Shown: positions 37,200 to 47,243 of the stretch, one piece after another
How the letters are laid out: every line of letters starts with the position of its first letter
How positions within the stretch are numbered: the first letter of the stretch is position 1
Program-made: the position numbers and the translations under genes
Assembly: GCF_000513095.1 (NCBI RefSeq)
Contig: NZ_BAUT01000006.1
Location: forward strand, 1-64,000
Reading direction: 5' to 3'
Length of the DNA stretch: 64,000 bases
Source of the DNA: Halalkalibacter wakoensis JCM 9140
Lineage (GTDB): Bacteria; Bacillota; Bacilli; Bacillales; Bacillaceae_D
Notes under the pieces: model-generated
The model's input: the letters and a program-made list of their open reading frames with translations, nothing else
What the model was told of the DNA's origin: nothing
Databases searched by the model: none

Positions 37200-37835
37200 A
37201 TGATTTGGGAAGGACTAACCTTTATTGGAACAGTAGCTTTTGCGCTAAGTGGAGCGTTTGTTGCAATGGAAGAAAATTATGATTTAATGGGGGTTTATAT
37301 TTTAGGTCTTGTTACAGCCTTTGGTGGTGGTGCAATACGAAACCTCCTTATCGGTGTACCAGTTTCTGCCTTGTGGGAGCAAGGATCTTTTTTTATTGTA
37401 GCAATTGTTGCGATTACACTTGCTTTCCTATTCCCGTTTTTAATCTTTCAGCAGTGGATTAAATTTGGGCTTTTGTTTGATGCAATTGGACTGTCTGCAT
37501 TTGCAATACAAGGAGCTATGTATGCAACCGAGATGGGGCATCCTTTATCAGCTGTTATTGTCGCTGCCGCATTAACTGGAACAGGCGGTGGAATGATTCG
37601 TGATGTCCTCGCTGGTCGAAAACCACTTTTCCTTCAAAAGGAAATGTATATTATTTGGGCGATGATCGCAGGTGCACTTATTGGTTTAAATTTAATTTAC
37701 TCACCTATTGGTTACACTTTTCTATTTATAGTTGTCATTGTTTTACGAATGTTATCTGTTCACTATAAATGGCAATTACCTAGAAGGAAAATGAACCACT
37801 TTATCAAACCCAAACCGAAAAATCATACAACTTAA
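37200..37835 (+). CDS. TRIC-type (UPF0126, YvgT-like) membrane channel protein
   Basis: The 211-residue protein has two repeats of three transmembrane helices plus a seventh, each with the family glycine motif: FGGGAIRNLLIG in the first and GTGGGMIRDVLAGRKPLFL in the second. Prokaryotic TRIC proteins form trimeric monovalent-cation channels. The C-terminus is basic (KPKPKN). The start is ATG 37200 with a GGAG upstream. It is followed by a strong hairpin. Confidence 0.85.
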   Translation: MIWEGLTFIGTVAFALSGAFVAMEENYDLMGVYILGLVTAFGGGAIRNLLIGVPVSALWEQGSFFIVAIVAITLAFLFPFLIFQQWIKFGLLFDAIGLSAFAIQGAMYATEMGHPLSAVIVAAALTGTGGGMIRDVLAGRKPLFLQKEMYIIWAMIAGALIGLNLIYSPIGYTFLFIVVIVLRMLSVHYKWQLPRRKMNHFIKPKPKNHTT

Positions 37836-37838
37836 TAT

Positions 37839-37885
37839 GCAAAACAAGATGACGGACCTGTTATTAGTCTGTCATCTTGTTTTGC
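37839..37885. terminator. Hairpin between TRIC-type and yppE genes
   Basis: A 19-base stem GCAAAACAAGATGAC.. / ..GTCATCTTGTTTTGC lies between convergent genes and overlaps the yppE 3' end. No long T tract follows on either strand, although the stem base is A/T-rich. It is probably a bidirectional terminator. Confidence 0.6.
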
Positions 37886-38250
37886 AATGCTCGGTATAAT
37901 TGTTGTAAAACATATTCTACGGATTTAAATGTCTCCATTTGCCTTTTCTTTCCGGTTGCTTTATAAAAAGATTTAATAGCAACAATCTCTAAATTCTCTT
38001 CTGTCTGCTGTAACTGACTTGGGTGTAAATACAGTGGCTTTTCTTCTTGTACGAATAACAAGGCTAAAGGTAACCATTCAGCCCGAACCTTGTCCACTTT
38101 TTCAGCAAAAGGCTTAACAACATTAAAGAAGTCTGCTTCGTACTGATCATCTTCCTTAACTTGTTCTATATAAATCGTTTCAGCTTCTTTATTTAAACGT
38201 CTTAACTCTTCTGTTAAATGTACTAAACGTAATCGTCTTTCTTCATTCAT
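37864..38250 (-). CDS. yppE: YppE family protein (DUF1798)
   Basis: The 128-residue helical protein aligns by eye with B. subtilis YppE over DFFNVVKPFAEKVDKVRAEWLPLALLFV, PLYLHPSQL and a C-terminal FKSVEYVLQQLYRAL helix. Function is unknown. In B. subtilis yppE belongs to the yppC-recU-ponA neighbourhood, as here. Confidence 0.8.
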   Translation of the reverse strand: MNEERRLRLVHLTEELRRLNKEAETIYIEQVKEDDQYEADFFNVVKPFAEKVDKVRAEWLPLALLFVQEEKPLYLHPSQLQQTEENLEIVAIKSFYKATGKKRQMETFKSVEYVLQQLYRALQNKMTD

Positions 38251-38322
38251 TCCTATACCCCCTTACTTCATCTTAGCAGATTGTCTGCTTAAGTCAAAAG
38301 TATGAAGGCTGTAACTCGCACA

Positions 38323-38862
38323 TTAAAAGGAAAACAGCTGCATAAATGATCTCCTTTTTTTAGGTTTTGTATTTCCTCCAACGACCATAGGTAATTCATC
38401 TTCGTTAATAGAACGAGGAGGTTGAATTTTATTTTCCATTCTTGTTAATCGATCCTCCAGGTTCTTAATCATGTTCATCATTTCTTCTAATTCTGTTCGA
38501 TGTTTTAACAATTGATAGCTAACAACATCGTCTGCTTTTTTTGATATCTTCTCATCAAGTTCATCGAGTCGGGTGATCATGGCCTCTAACTTTTCTTCAT
38601 AAACAGATGTTTGTATAAATGAATTACTCTCCGCTACTTCTTCCTCTTTGGGCTGATCAAATTGAATATCTTTCATTCGCTTGCCTTCTTTAAGCTGAAT
38701 CTGAACGTTTCGCATCATTTCCACATGCTTTTCCGTAAAAACGTAATGACCATGCTCATTTGTTTCACACGCAAAACCGAAATACTTCGCCCACCGTTGT
38801 ACTGTTGTTGGATTCACACCTAATCGTTCTGATACTTCCTTCGTTTTCATCGTCATCTCCAT
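38323..38862 (-). CDS. racA: RacA-like chromosome-anchoring protein
   Basis: RacA binds near the origin and anchors chromosomes to cell poles through DivIVA during sporulation. The N-terminus is a MerR-type helix-turn-helix (EVSERLGVNPTTVQRWAKYFGF, then HYVFTEKHVEMM). A coiled coil (about 80-145) and a basic tail (KPKKRRSFMQLF) follow, as in RacA. Length 179 is close to the B. subtilis protein. ATG 38862 follows TTAGGAGGGG. Possible Spo0A sites lie upstream. Confidence 0.8.
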   Translation of the reverse strand: MEMTMKTKEVSERLGVNPTTVQRWAKYFGFACETNEHGHYVFTEKHVEMMRNVQIQLKEGKRMKDIQFDQPKEEEVAESNSFIQTSVYEEKLEAMITRLDELDEKISKKADDVVSYQLLKHRTELEEMMNMIKNLEDRLTRMENKIQPPRSINEDELPMVVGGNTKPKKRRSFMQLFSF

Positions 38863-38948
38863 TAGACGTCCCCTCCTAAAATTGGTTGTGTCATACGAAT
38901 TCAATAAAGAAACAGATAACCCTCCACTCTTGACAAAACTAGAACGAA

Positions 38949-39047
38949 TTCGGCAAAGAAAGTGTCAATCTTCCACAAAGCTATTAAGCGCATTCGAAAA
39001 TTGACAAAACTTGTTATTTTTTGATCAAACTCTTAATGAATGTCGAA
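38949..39047. promoter_or_regulatory. Possible Spo0A boxes between racA and the 39-aa gene
   Basis: Three sequences close to the 0A box TTGTCGAA occur: TTGCCGAA (minus strand, 38949-38956), TTTTCGAA (minus, 38993-39000) and ATGTCGAA (plus, 39040-39047). Each has one mismatch. In B. subtilis racA is under Spo0A control, which makes the cluster plausible. Confidence 0.45.
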
Positions 39048-39090
39048 TTGTTATTTATCTAATACTAATATAGAAAGGAGGCGTCCGAAC

Positions 39091-39210
39091 ATGAACAAAA
39101 ATCGCAAACAACAAAGTGAAATGAATACCCATGACAAAACAAAGCAACAAAGACAAGAAGGTTACACAGGTGATAAAAAGCTAGGTGGACCAAATCGTCC
39201 AGCAGAATAA
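39091..39210 (+). CDS. Small hydrophilic protein, 39 aa, probably spore-associated
   Basis: A very strong SD (GAAAGGAGG) precedes ATG 39091 and a terminator follows. The product is rich in Lys, Gln, Asn and Thr, has no hydrophobic stretch, and ends QEGYTGDKKLGGPNRPAE. Short unstructured proteins of this composition are common among minor spore proteins of Bacillus, but I cannot name the family. It is divergent from racA and shares its putative Spo0A region. Confidence 0.65.
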   Translation: MNKNRKQQSEMNTHDKTKQQRQEGYTGDKKLGGPNRPAE

Positions 39211-39214
39211 GGTT

Positions 39215-39246
39215 AAAAAGGGTGACTCATGTAGTTACCCTTTTTT
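39215..39246. terminator. Bidirectional terminator
   Basis: Stem AAAAAGGGTGACT / AGTTACCCTTTTTT between the 39-aa gene and convergent yppC. Confidence 0.8.
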
Positions 39247-40192
39247 AAGTGACCAAAGTTGTGAACTTTTTTAGCAAATAAAGTTCTATCCATTTAATCT
39301 TTAACCAAGCCGTCCTTTCAATCGGTTGGGCTTTTTTAAGTGGAGAAAAAAATTTTTCTGTATTCGTTACAGAAAGGCTCCAATCTATTTTTTCATTCCA
39401 ATGATGCTGAACAATTGGGTATGTAGTTCGAAGCGTTGGACTTGTGTTTCCTGTCGTCCAACCCATGTATTGTTCATAGTCTGCTCTAGATCCACTTGGA
39501 AGGGTATGACGAGAAAAATCAAAAATACTTTGATAAATGTCTGGATGAAACAACAAGTGGTACAACTGTCTCCCTAACCAAATTCTCGATGAAACTTGCT
39601 TAAAGTTACGTACATAAAGACCATATACCTCTCCCTTTATCGTTGGGAAAATAACATAGCTCATATGAGCGTGCTCTTCTAGAACATACAATATAGAAGA
39701 GAAAACTTTTCTTCTATACAAAGGATGTTTCATGACGGTTTCTTCGATCACGTGTTGTTCATTTACGATTAGAGCCGTACAAAGTCTTTCCACATCTCCC
39801 TTTTCTAAAAAATGCTTCCACTCTTTTTGCATAAAAGACGATACCTGTAATTTTTCAAGGAGGTTAAAGTCGATATTTTTTTCCTTTTTAACGTGTTCAT
39901 ACCAAAGCAATTGCGGATAGGCATCTGCAAAAATCGTCCAATTAGCTCGCTCAAAAGTATGAAAAAGCTTAGATCGAAATGAAGAAGATATAATTTTTTG
40001 AAACCATTTGCTTTGTAAATCCGTCATATTCCAGCCAGCATTTCTAGACACCATTCCCGCTAGCAAAGCCCAACGGATTTCTGGGTGTTTCTTGTAAAAA
40101 TCTTCATACATTATGGTACGTGAAATATTATCTTTGTTGCCCGCTTTCATTTTCCGTAGAATGTTATCGACAATTGTCATCTGATGCTTCAC
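39245..40192 (-). CDS. yppC: YppC (DUF2515) protein
   Basis: The 315-residue protein has the DUF2515 pattern: NISRTIMYEDFYKKHPEIRWALLAGMVSRNAGWNMTDL, then FFQRANW-like FERANWTIFADAYPQLL and ILYVLEEHAHMSYVIFP. It is predicted soluble and its function is unknown. It is divergent from recU-ponA exactly as yppC is in B. subtilis, which supports the assignment. Confidence 0.85.
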   Translation of the reverse strand: MKHQMTIVDNILRKMKAGNKDNISRTIMYEDFYKKHPEIRWALLAGMVSRNAGWNMTDLQSKWFQKIISSSFRSKLFHTFERANWTIFADAYPQLLWYEHVKKEKNIDFNLLEKLQVSSFMQKEWKHFLEKGDVERLCTALIVNEQHVIEETVMKHPLYRRKVFSSILYVLEEHAHMSYVIFPTIKGEVYGLYVRNFKQVSSRIWLGRQLYHLLFHPDIYQSIFDFSRHTLPSGSRADYEQYMGWTTGNTSPTLRTTYPIVQHHWNEKIDWSLSVTNTEKFFSPLKKAQPIERTAWLKIKWIELYLLKKFTTLVT

Positions 40193-40332
40193 CTACCTTT
40201 TACCTATAGAAAAAATTCACTACAACTTGACTACATATGGTAAGATAATGTGATGGAGTCACCTTTTACTTTTTCTTGTTTCATGTGATTCCATTCATAT
40301 AAGTGATTTTCTTTGAAAGGTATGTGAAAGAA

Positions 40333-40950
40333 ATGGCCATACGTTATCCAAATGGACGACGCTTTACGAAAAAGGCATCTACCCAAAACAACAAGCAAAA
40401 TAAAGAGCTAACGTATAGCAATCGCGGGATGACCTTGGAAGATGATTTAAATGAGACCAATCAATATTACCTAGAAAAGTCAAAAGCTGTTATCCATAAA
40501 AAACCTACGCCTATTCAAATTGTTCAAGTTGATTATCCGAAACGAAGTGCAGCGGTCATTAAAGAGGCTTATTTTAAACAGGCTTCAACAACTGATTACA
40601 ACGGAGTGTACAAAGGCCATTATTTAGACTTTGAAGCAAAAGAAACGAAAAATAAAACATCTTTTCCGTTACAAAACTTTCACGACCATCAAATTGCCCA
40701 TATGAAACAAGTAAAAAATCAAAATGGGATTGCATTCGTTATTTTACGATTTTCACTTACAGATGAGATTTATTTACTTGATGCAGCCCATTTAATTTCC
40801 TTTTATGATCAAAAAGAAACATCGAGAAAATCCATTCGAAAATTAGATATTGAAAAATACGGGGTTTTGATTAAAATAGGATATCATCCACGTATTGATT
40901 ATTTACAAGCAGTAGACTCACTATATTTTAATGAACAGTCTACTAAATAG
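40333..40950 (+). CDS. recU: Holliday junction resolvase RecU
   Basis: RecU resolves Holliday junctions during recombination and chromosome segregation. The 205-residue protein follows the B. subtilis enzyme closely: [42 protein letters not shown], and the catalytic DFEAKETK (Asp99, Glu101, Lys103). ATG 40333 (MAIRYPNG) matches the family start. It lies 17 bases before ponA and is co-transcribed with it. Confidence 0.95.
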   Translation: MAIRYPNGRRFTKKASTQNNKQNKELTYSNRGMTLEDDLNETNQYYLEKSKAVIHKKPTPIQIVQVDYPKRSAAVIKEAYFKQASTTDYNGVYKGHYLDFEAKETKNKTSFPLQNFHDHQIAHMKQVKNQNGIAFVILRFSLTDEIYLLDAAHLISFYDQKETSRKSIRKLDIEKYGVLIKIGYHPRIDYLQAVDSLYFNEQSTK

Positions 40951-40967
40951 AGAAAGGGGGACATACG

Positions 40968-43532
40968 ATGTCAAATGAAACAAACAACAAAACACGCCAA
41001 GGGCGTCGTCAAGCCCGTGAAAAGTCAAAAAAAACAAACACAAATAAAAAAGGTTTATGGAAGAAAATCTTAATTGCTTTGGTTGCTTTAGGTGCCGTCG
41101 CTGTTATTGCTGGTGGGATTACCATTTTTGCTATCATTCAAGGTGCCCCACCGCTTGACGAAGAAAGACTGATGCTTACACAAGGTTCACAATTTTACGA
41201 TCAGGATGATGTTTTCGTTTCTCAATTAGACTCAACCGAGCGAAGACAAAATGTACGTATTCAAGAAGTGCCTCAAGTTGTCGAAGATGCTTTTATTGCC
41301 GTTGAGGACATTCGTTTTAGGGACCATTTCGGGATCGATATTCGTCGATTATTCGGTGCAGTAAGAGCGAATATTCAAAGTGGTTTTGGGGCAGAAGGTG
41401 CAAGTACTATCACGCAGCAACTTGTCAAAAATTTATTTCTAAATGATCAAAAACAATTAACCCGAAAAATTCAAGAGCAGTATTTAGCGATTAAGTTAGA
41501 ACAACAGTATTCAAAAGATCAAATTTTAGAAATGTATTTAAATCAAATTTACCTAGGTTCTGGGGTATATGGAGTTGAGCTTGCTTCTCGTACTTATTTT
41601 AACAAGTCAGTTGGAGATCTTTCTTTAACCGATGCCGCTTTACTTGCTGGAATTCCTCGTAGACCAAGCTTTTATGACCCTACGAAAAATCCTGAAGCAG
41701 CAGAAAGTAGAAGAAATCTTGTCCTTTCTTTAATGGAGCAACATGGAAAAATAACAAGTGAAGAAGCTCAAGAAGCAATGAATATCCCTCTCTCTGATCA
41801 ATTGGTTCTTACAGAGCGCGAATCATATCCTTATGAAGCGTTTTATAACCAAGTGCTAGCTGAGCTTGAAGAGATGGATGGTATTACCATTAATGATATT
41901 TACAATGCTGGTCTAAAGATTTATACAACACTTGATGTGTCAGCACAAGAACAAGTCGAGAGAGTGTTGCAAACAGATGAGTACGTTACAGTTTACCCTA
42001 ATAATGAAGACTTCACTGCGGCCGTTACGTTATTAGATACACAAACGGGTCAAATTAAAGCATTAGGAAGTGGACGCGAAGATACCGGATACCAAAGAGG
42101 TCATAACCTGGCGACTGATGAAAGAAGACAGCCAGGTTCAACGATTAAACCAGTATTAGATTATGGACCAGCGATTGAATACTTGCAATGGTCTACAGCA
42201 CATCGAATCGTTGATGAAGCTCATTCTTATTCTGATGGTACTCCAATTCGAAATTTCGATCGACAGTTTCAAGGTCCAATGTCCATGCGTACCGCTCTCG
42301 CTCGCTCACGGAATGTGCCAGCCATTAAAGCGTTACAAGAAGTTGGTGTCGGTCGTGCACAAAGCTTTGCTGGAGGGTTAGGAATACCGTTTGAATTACA
42401 AGAAAATGAAACGACCATGCCTGAAGCTTATGGATTAGGTGGATTTAATACAGGGGTTACGACCAAAGAATTAGCTGGTGCCTATGCTGCCTTTGGAAAC
42501 AATGGTACATATATTGAACCTTATACTGTACGAAAAGTTGAATTTCCCGATGGCCGTATTATTAATATGGAACCCGAATCTACTCAAGCTATGAGTGATT
42601 ACACGGCATATATGATTACGGATATGCTAAAGACTGCTGTAACAAATGGAACGGGCGGCGTTGCTAACATTCCTAGTTTACCGATGGCTGGAAAAACAGG
42701 GACAACAAACTTCCCTGCTGAGATACGCGAATCACGCGGTTATCCAGACGGAGCGGTTCCTGACATTTGGTTCTCTGGATATACAACAAACTATACTATA
42801 TCGGTTTGGACTGGCTTCTCCAGGCAACCAGTTGATATTAGTAACAACTATTTCCCAAGTGGTGCGAATGAGCGTCAAGCAGCTCAGCAAATTTTTAAAG
42901 CAATTATGCAAAACGTTTCAGCTGATATTGAAACGGCTGATTTCACTATGCCTAACTCAGTTGTACGTGTCGCTGTAGAACGTTCAACTGGTTTACTTCC
43001 AAGTTCATTTACACCACAAAGCGAAATCATTCACGAACTTTTTGTACGTGGCAATGAGCCTACACGCGTATCTGATGAGTATAGAGAACTCCAGGCTCCA
43101 ACAAATGTAATGGCAAGTTATGAAGAAAACACAAATCAAATTATTGTCACATGGGATTATCCAGAAGATCTCGTGGACGACGTTACATTTGAAATTCGAT
43201 TAGCTATTGATGGCGGAAATCAACAAACTCTAGACCGTAAAAAAGAAATGCAATTTATTTACGGTGATCCACAACCTGGTTCTACCTATGTATTTAGCAT
43301 TGTAGCAATTTCTGACGAAAATTCTAACTTACAAAGTGATCCTGCTTCCGTTGAGGTAAAAATAGAAGAAGAGGAAGAACCTGTTGAAGAGGAAGAAGAA
43401 GAAGAAGAAATAGAAGAACCTGTTGACGAAGAGGAAGAAGAAACCATTCCTGACCCACTTGAAGATGTAGATGATGGAAATGAACCCGAGGAAGATCAAA
43501 CAACAGAAGAAGAGGAAGTTGAAACGGAATAA
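40968..43532 (+). CDS. ponA: Class A penicillin-binding protein 1 (PBP1)
   Basis: PonA polymerises and cross-links peptidoglycan. The 854 residues show a basic cytosolic N-terminus, one transmembrane helix (about 33-55), a glycosyltransferase 51 domain (EDIRFRDHFGID and EGASTITQQLVKNLFL), then the transpeptidase with STIK (near 390), SRN (in ARSRNVPA) and KTG (in MAGKTGTTN). A fibronectin-III-like domain (about 710-790) follows. The last 60 residues are almost all Glu, Asp, Pro and Thr. Start ATG 40968 follows AGAAAGGGGG. Confidence 0.95.
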   Translation: MSNETNNKTRQGRRQAREKSKKTNTNKKGLWKKILIALVALGAVAVIAGGITIFAIIQGAPPLDEERLMLTQGSQFYDQDDVFVSQLDSTERRQNVRIQEVPQVVEDAFIAVEDIRFRDHFGIDIRRLFGAVRANIQSGFGAEGASTITQQLVKNLFLNDQKQLTRKIQEQYLAIKLEQQYSKDQILEMYLNQIYLGSGVYGVELASRTYFNKSVGDLSLTDAALLAGIPRRPSFYDPTKNPEAAESRRNLVLSLMEQHGKITSEEAQEAMNIPLSDQLVLTERESYPYEAFYNQVLAELEEMDGITINDIYNAGLKIYTTLDVSAQEQVERVLQTDEYVTVYPNNEDFTAAVTLLDTQTGQIKALGSGREDTGYQRGHNLATDERRQPGSTIKPVLDYGPAIEYLQWSTAHRIVDEAHSYSDGTPIRNFDRQFQGPMSMRTALARSRNVPAIKALQEVGVGRAQSFAGGLGIPFELQENETTMPEAYGLGGFNTGVTTKELAGAYAAFGNNGTYIEPYTVRKVEFPDGRIINMEPESTQAMSDYTAYMITDMLKTAVTNGTGGVANIPSLPMAGKTGTTNFPAEIRESRGYPDGAVPDIWFSGYTTNYTISVWTGFSRQPVDISNNYFPSGANERQAAQQIFKAIMQNVSADIETADFTMPNSVVRVAVERSTGLLPSSFTPQSEIIHELFVRGNEPTRVSDEYRELQAPTNVMASYEENTNQIIVTWDYPEDLVDDVTFEIRLAIDGGNQQTLDRKKEMQFIYGDPQPGSTYVFSIVAISDENSNLQSDPASVEVKIEEEEEPVEEEEEEEEIEEPVDEEEEETIPDPLEDVDDGNEPEEDQTTEEEEVETE

Positions 43533-43538
43533 TTTTAA

Positions 43539-43573
43539 AAAGAAGCCCTCGGATTATCCGAAGGGCTTCTTTT
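43539..43573. terminator. Bidirectional terminator
   Basis: Stem AAAAGAAGCCCTCGGA / TCCGAAGGGCTTCTTTT between convergent ponA and dynA. Confidence 0.85.
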
Positions 43574-46500
43574 CTATCCAACCTCAATGTCAAAAGCAGA
43601 AAGTGTTCGTAGTTCATCTTTCAAAGAGTCAACCTGATATGGGTCATTCAAAGCATCAAAACGGTCTATTTCTCGCTTTAATGCCTCGTACATTTCTTGT
43701 TTTGCTTTTTCAACTAATACCTCAAAAAACTGTTGAAGTTGTTCTTGTGCGCTCTTTTCTAATTCCCTTAAACGTTCATTCGATTTCGAAGCACCTACTT
43801 GAACAAGATCCTCTTTTAACTGCTTTACTTTCCCCTGCTCAAAAAACGACTTTAATGATTGAAAATAGTGAGCATATGATTCAACATCAACAGGAATGAA
43901 TCGCTCTTTAGTCATCACTGTTAAGTCAATTTTTTCAAGCTGATAAGACAGAGAAAAAGCCTGAAAGTCATTACGTACCTCACGTATGGTTTCTACCACC
44001 CATTCTTCAATAGCTTTCCCTAAAGCTATTTCAATTCGAACAAAAGTAGCTTGAAGTTCTTGTTTGATAAAGTGCTCCCCTTCACTTCTCCATTCTTTCA
44101 GTGAGGAAAGAAGTGCTTGTTGTTGTGCACGTTTGCTACTACCGACAACGGTTGATACATTTACCTGTTCGCCAAATAGATCGCTTAACATGTACCGAAC
44201 TCGGTCACGTAAATACAAAAATAACTGACTTACTTCTTGTGTACTCATTTTTTGTGCATTCAATGGTTTATAAGCTTCAATTTTGTTAACCCAAGAACGT
44301 ACAAGTGATTCAATCTCTTTTCTTTTTACATCTTTTTCTTTCTCTTCCCCTGTTGCATATTCGAGCCCCTCTTGGAGAAGGGATACATAGCGAGTTCTCT
44401 CTTCCTTAACTAGCTCGAAACTTAACCGTTTTAGCTCGGTAATCGTTTTTTGGTAAAAAGCTTTTTCAAAAGCAGTAAATAATGGATCCTCTTGCTCACT
44501 GTTCTGTTTTCCGGCAAGCCCTTTCTTACTAGATAAAGGATATAACCTTGGACTCGTTACTCCATTGTGGACAAGCTGATCATATACATGTTTTTTTACA
44601 CCATTTAGCTCTAAAGTACTACCTGCTAAATCGGCAGCATTTAAAATAAAGTACAGCTTATCTGTTCGAAAGCCTTCATTGACCTTAGCCATCTGTTGCA
44701 AAAACTGTTGATCAGACTTAGAAAAGGCATGGTTATAATAAGTTAAATAAAAGATAGCGTCCGAATCACGTAATTGCTTGAATGCTACATTCGTATGTCG
44801 ACCATGAATTGAATTAACTCCAGGTGTATCAACTAAAATAATTCCTTTTTCTGTAAGCGGGCAATCATAATAAAGAGTTACTTTTTCAATTAAACAAGCA
44901 TCATGTTCATTCGCAACAAACGGTTGCAATTGTTCTATCGAAACTTTAAACGAACTTCCAAGTTCCCATTTGCCATCAGCCAAACTATTTTTTAATGTTG
45001 TTAAGTACGCTTGATATGTTTTTTGCCAACTTGTTGTTGCTGTTTTGTCTTCTTTCCAGCTTTTAATTGTTTCAATATTAACATTTCGATCTAGCTGACT
45101 AGCAACAGATTCAATCTCTTTGTTTAGTTGGTCCTTAGTCTTCACTTTCACAACAGCTGTTCTGGACTCGTAACCTTCTTCGGATTTTTTCACAATATTG
45201 ACCGTTGCTGTCGTTGGATGAGGGGAAACAGGAAGAACGGTTTCTCCTAGTAAGGCATTAGCAAAACTTGATTTCCCAGCACTAAATGCTCCAAATAGAG
45301 AAATCGTAAATGTCTGTTCGCGAAAACGAGATAATCGACTTTTGAGAACAGACCGTTCATACTTCATTCGTTCTTCTTTCTCAAAATCATTTACTACCTG
45401 TTCAACCTGCGCTACCCATTTAGCGGCTTCTTGCTCATTAAAGTTACTAGATTCCGCGGACTCTTCTTGCTCCCAATTTGTATCAATAACCGACTCCTCA
45501 GGCAATGTGATGGAATCAAAGGAGGAAGAATGAGAAAAGCGAGGAATTTCTTTCTTCATTGTTTCATCAATGACGCGTTCATAAGCACCTGCGTCTTGAA
45601 ATTGCTCCACTTTTTCTCGTTTTGCTTCAATACTTTCGACATATCGATCTTCAATTTTCGTTAATTGCATGACAAAAACATCTAAATCATATAATTTTTC
45701 TAACTCTTGCTCTAATGATTTTTTTTCATGTTCCCAATACTCTTCCATTCCTTCTGACATTAGGTCTATGATGGTTGCTGCTTTTTGACGAAGTTGTCTA
45801 ATAACCTCCATCGTACGATCTTTCGTATACGTATATACATATTCTCGATTTTTTGGCCCTGCTTGTAATGATTGTTTGAAGAACGGTTCATCAATGGTTA
45901 CATGCATGTTCGTTAACTCTTTTTCGACATATTCTCGGTTTGTTAATTTTCCGAAGTCATATGCTTGAAATAGTTGATGTAGGTGAAATTCCAATTGGCT
46001 TTTCACTTTATCTTGCGTTTCTTCAATTAGTCGTTTTAATCTAGCTTCCTGTTCTTCTTCTGTTTTCTTTTTCGAAAACAAAAATCCTACTTTAAAACCT
46101 GGTTCCATACTTTCTAACCAGTTTCTTGCCAATTCGGTCGTTGTGTATGGGAAGATCGTTACATCCTTTACTATCCCCTGCCATTTTTTATTAAAATCTT
46201 CTTCAAATCGCTTTCTTGCGTGGAACATTTCTTCATATTGTTCAGCGAGTTCATGACGCTTTGTAAGTTGGTCTAGTGAAAACCCTTGTTGCTTCATACT
46301 TTCTTTTACATCGTCTAATTGATCTTCTTTTTCTTCCTCTAGTCGATGAATCATGCTTAAATAAAGTCCTTGTTGAAGACGCTGTCCAGCATAAGGCAAA
46401 AGTTCGCCACCATGAAATAAAATCGCTTTCATATCTTTTTCAAATTGACTCAATTGATTTAGATGATGTTCTTTTGCCTTCATGCTCGTATATGTTAGTT

Positions 46501-47167
46501 TAATCATATGTATTCCCCATGCAGAAAACGTGTCACGAACAGACTGATCAAATGCTTCAAATGGTAATTCTGATTCATCATGTTTATCAATTTGATTAAC
46601 AACTAAATATAGTGGTTTTTTTTCATCAGACAATTGCTTCAAAAAGGTTAAATTGGTTTCAGATTGGACATGGTTATAATCCATTACATATACAATAAAA
46701 TCTGTCGTATATAGAGCTTCAACCGTAACAGCCTGATGAGTAGGATCAGTTGAGTCAACACCGGGTGTATCGTAAATGATGCTATGATCTCCTAAAAAAG
46801 GAAGTGGTGCTTCAATTGTCAATGAAGAAATTTCCCCTCCATTCATCCCCCATTCACGAACTCTTTGCCATGGAATTTCCCCATTCCACTGTTTCTTCTC
46901 ACCGTTTAATGACTGTACCGACAATCCTAATTCTCCATTTTTAATGCCTATAATATTAGCACTTGTTGGAATCGGGCTCGTCGGAAGCATTTCTGCTCCA
47001 AGTAAATGGTTCAAAATTGTTGATTTCCCCGCTGAAAAATGACCACAAAATGATACTTGGAATGCCCCACTCTTCTTTTTTTCATCGACCAATTGTTGAC
47101 GCTCTTGTTCTGTCTCTGTTACTTCTATTACATTTACTGGAACGTCTACTTTCATGGCTCTACTCAT
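43574..47167 (-). CDS. dynA: Bacterial dynamin DynA, double GTPase
   Basis: DynA tethers and fuses membranes and helps in membrane-stress and phage protection. The 1197 residues hold two fused dynamin units. The first P-loop is GHFSAGKSTILN (near 41-52) with DTPGVDSTDPT and NQIDKHD. The second is GAFSAGKSSFAN (near 625) with DTPGVNSIHGRH and NAADLAG. Long helical stalks follow each G domain. The length equals B. subtilis DynA (about 1193). It is the last gene of the minus-strand block. Confidence 0.94.
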   Translation of the reverse strand: MSRAMKVDVPVNVIEVTETEQERQQLVDEKKKSGAFQVSFCGHFSAGKSTILNHLLGAEMLPTSPIPTSANIIGIKNGELGLSVQSLNGEKKQWNGEIPWQRVREWGMNGGEISSLTIEAPLPFLGDHSIIYDTPGVDSTDPTHQAVTVEALYTTDFIVYVMDYNHVQSETNLTFLKQLSDEKKPLYLVVNQIDKHDESELPFEAFDQSVRDTFSAWGIHMIKLTYTSMKAKEHHLNQLSQFEKDMKAILFHGGELLPYAGQRLQQGLYLSMIHRLEEEKEDQLDDVKESMKQQGFSLDQLTKRHELAEQYEEMFHARKRFEEDFNKKWQGIVKDVTIFPYTTTELARNWLESMEPGFKVGFLFSKKKTEEEQEARLKRLIEETQDKVKSQLEFHLHQLFQAYDFGKLTNREYVEKELTNMHVTIDEPFFKQSLQAGPKNREYVYTYTKDRTMEVIRQLRQKAATIIDLMSEGMEEYWEHEKKSLEQELEKLYDLDVFVMQLTKIEDRYVESIEAKREKVEQFQDAGAYERVIDETMKKEIPRFSHSSSFDSITLPEESVIDTNWEQEESAESSNFNEQEAAKWVAQVEQVVNDFEKEERMKYERSVLKSRLSRFREQTFTISLFGAFSAGKSSFANALLGETVLPVSPHPTTATVNIVKKSEEGYESRTAVVKVKTKDQLNKEIESVASQLDRNVNIETIKSWKEDKTATTSWQKTYQAYLTTLKNSLADGKWELGSSFKVSIEQLQPFVANEHDACLIEKVTLYYDCPLTEKGIILVDTPGVNSIHGRHTNVAFKQLRDSDAIFYLTYYNHAFSKSDQQFLQQMAKVNEGFRTDKLYFILNAADLAGSTLELNGVKKHVYDQLVHNGVTSPRLYPLSSKKGLAGKQNSEQEDPLFTAFEKAFYQKTITELKRLSFELVKEERTRYVSLLQEGLEYATGEEKEKDVKRKEIESLVRSWVNKIEAYKPLNAQKMSTQEVSQLFLYLRDRVRYMLSDLFGEQVNVSTVVGSSKRAQQQALLSSLKEWRSEGEHFIKQELQATFVRIEIALGKAIEEWVVETIREVRNDFQAFSLSYQLEKIDLTVMTKERFIPVDVESYAHYFQSLKSFFEQGKVKQLKEDLVQVGASKSNERLRELEKSAQEQLQQFFEVLVEKAKQEMYEALKREIDRFDALNDPYQVDSLKDELRTLSAFDIEVG

Positions 47168-47243
47168 GTCATCACCTGCTCCTTTTAAAAATCTATCTAT
47201 GTATTCAGAAAATAAAGGATAAAGAGGAGCTAAAAATAAGCCC

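Noticed and set aside
43324-43617. Leucine-rich minus-strand open frame at the ponA 3' end
   Set aside because: It is the antisense of the GAA/GAG-rich acidic tail of PonA, which produces long artificial Leu/Phe frames.
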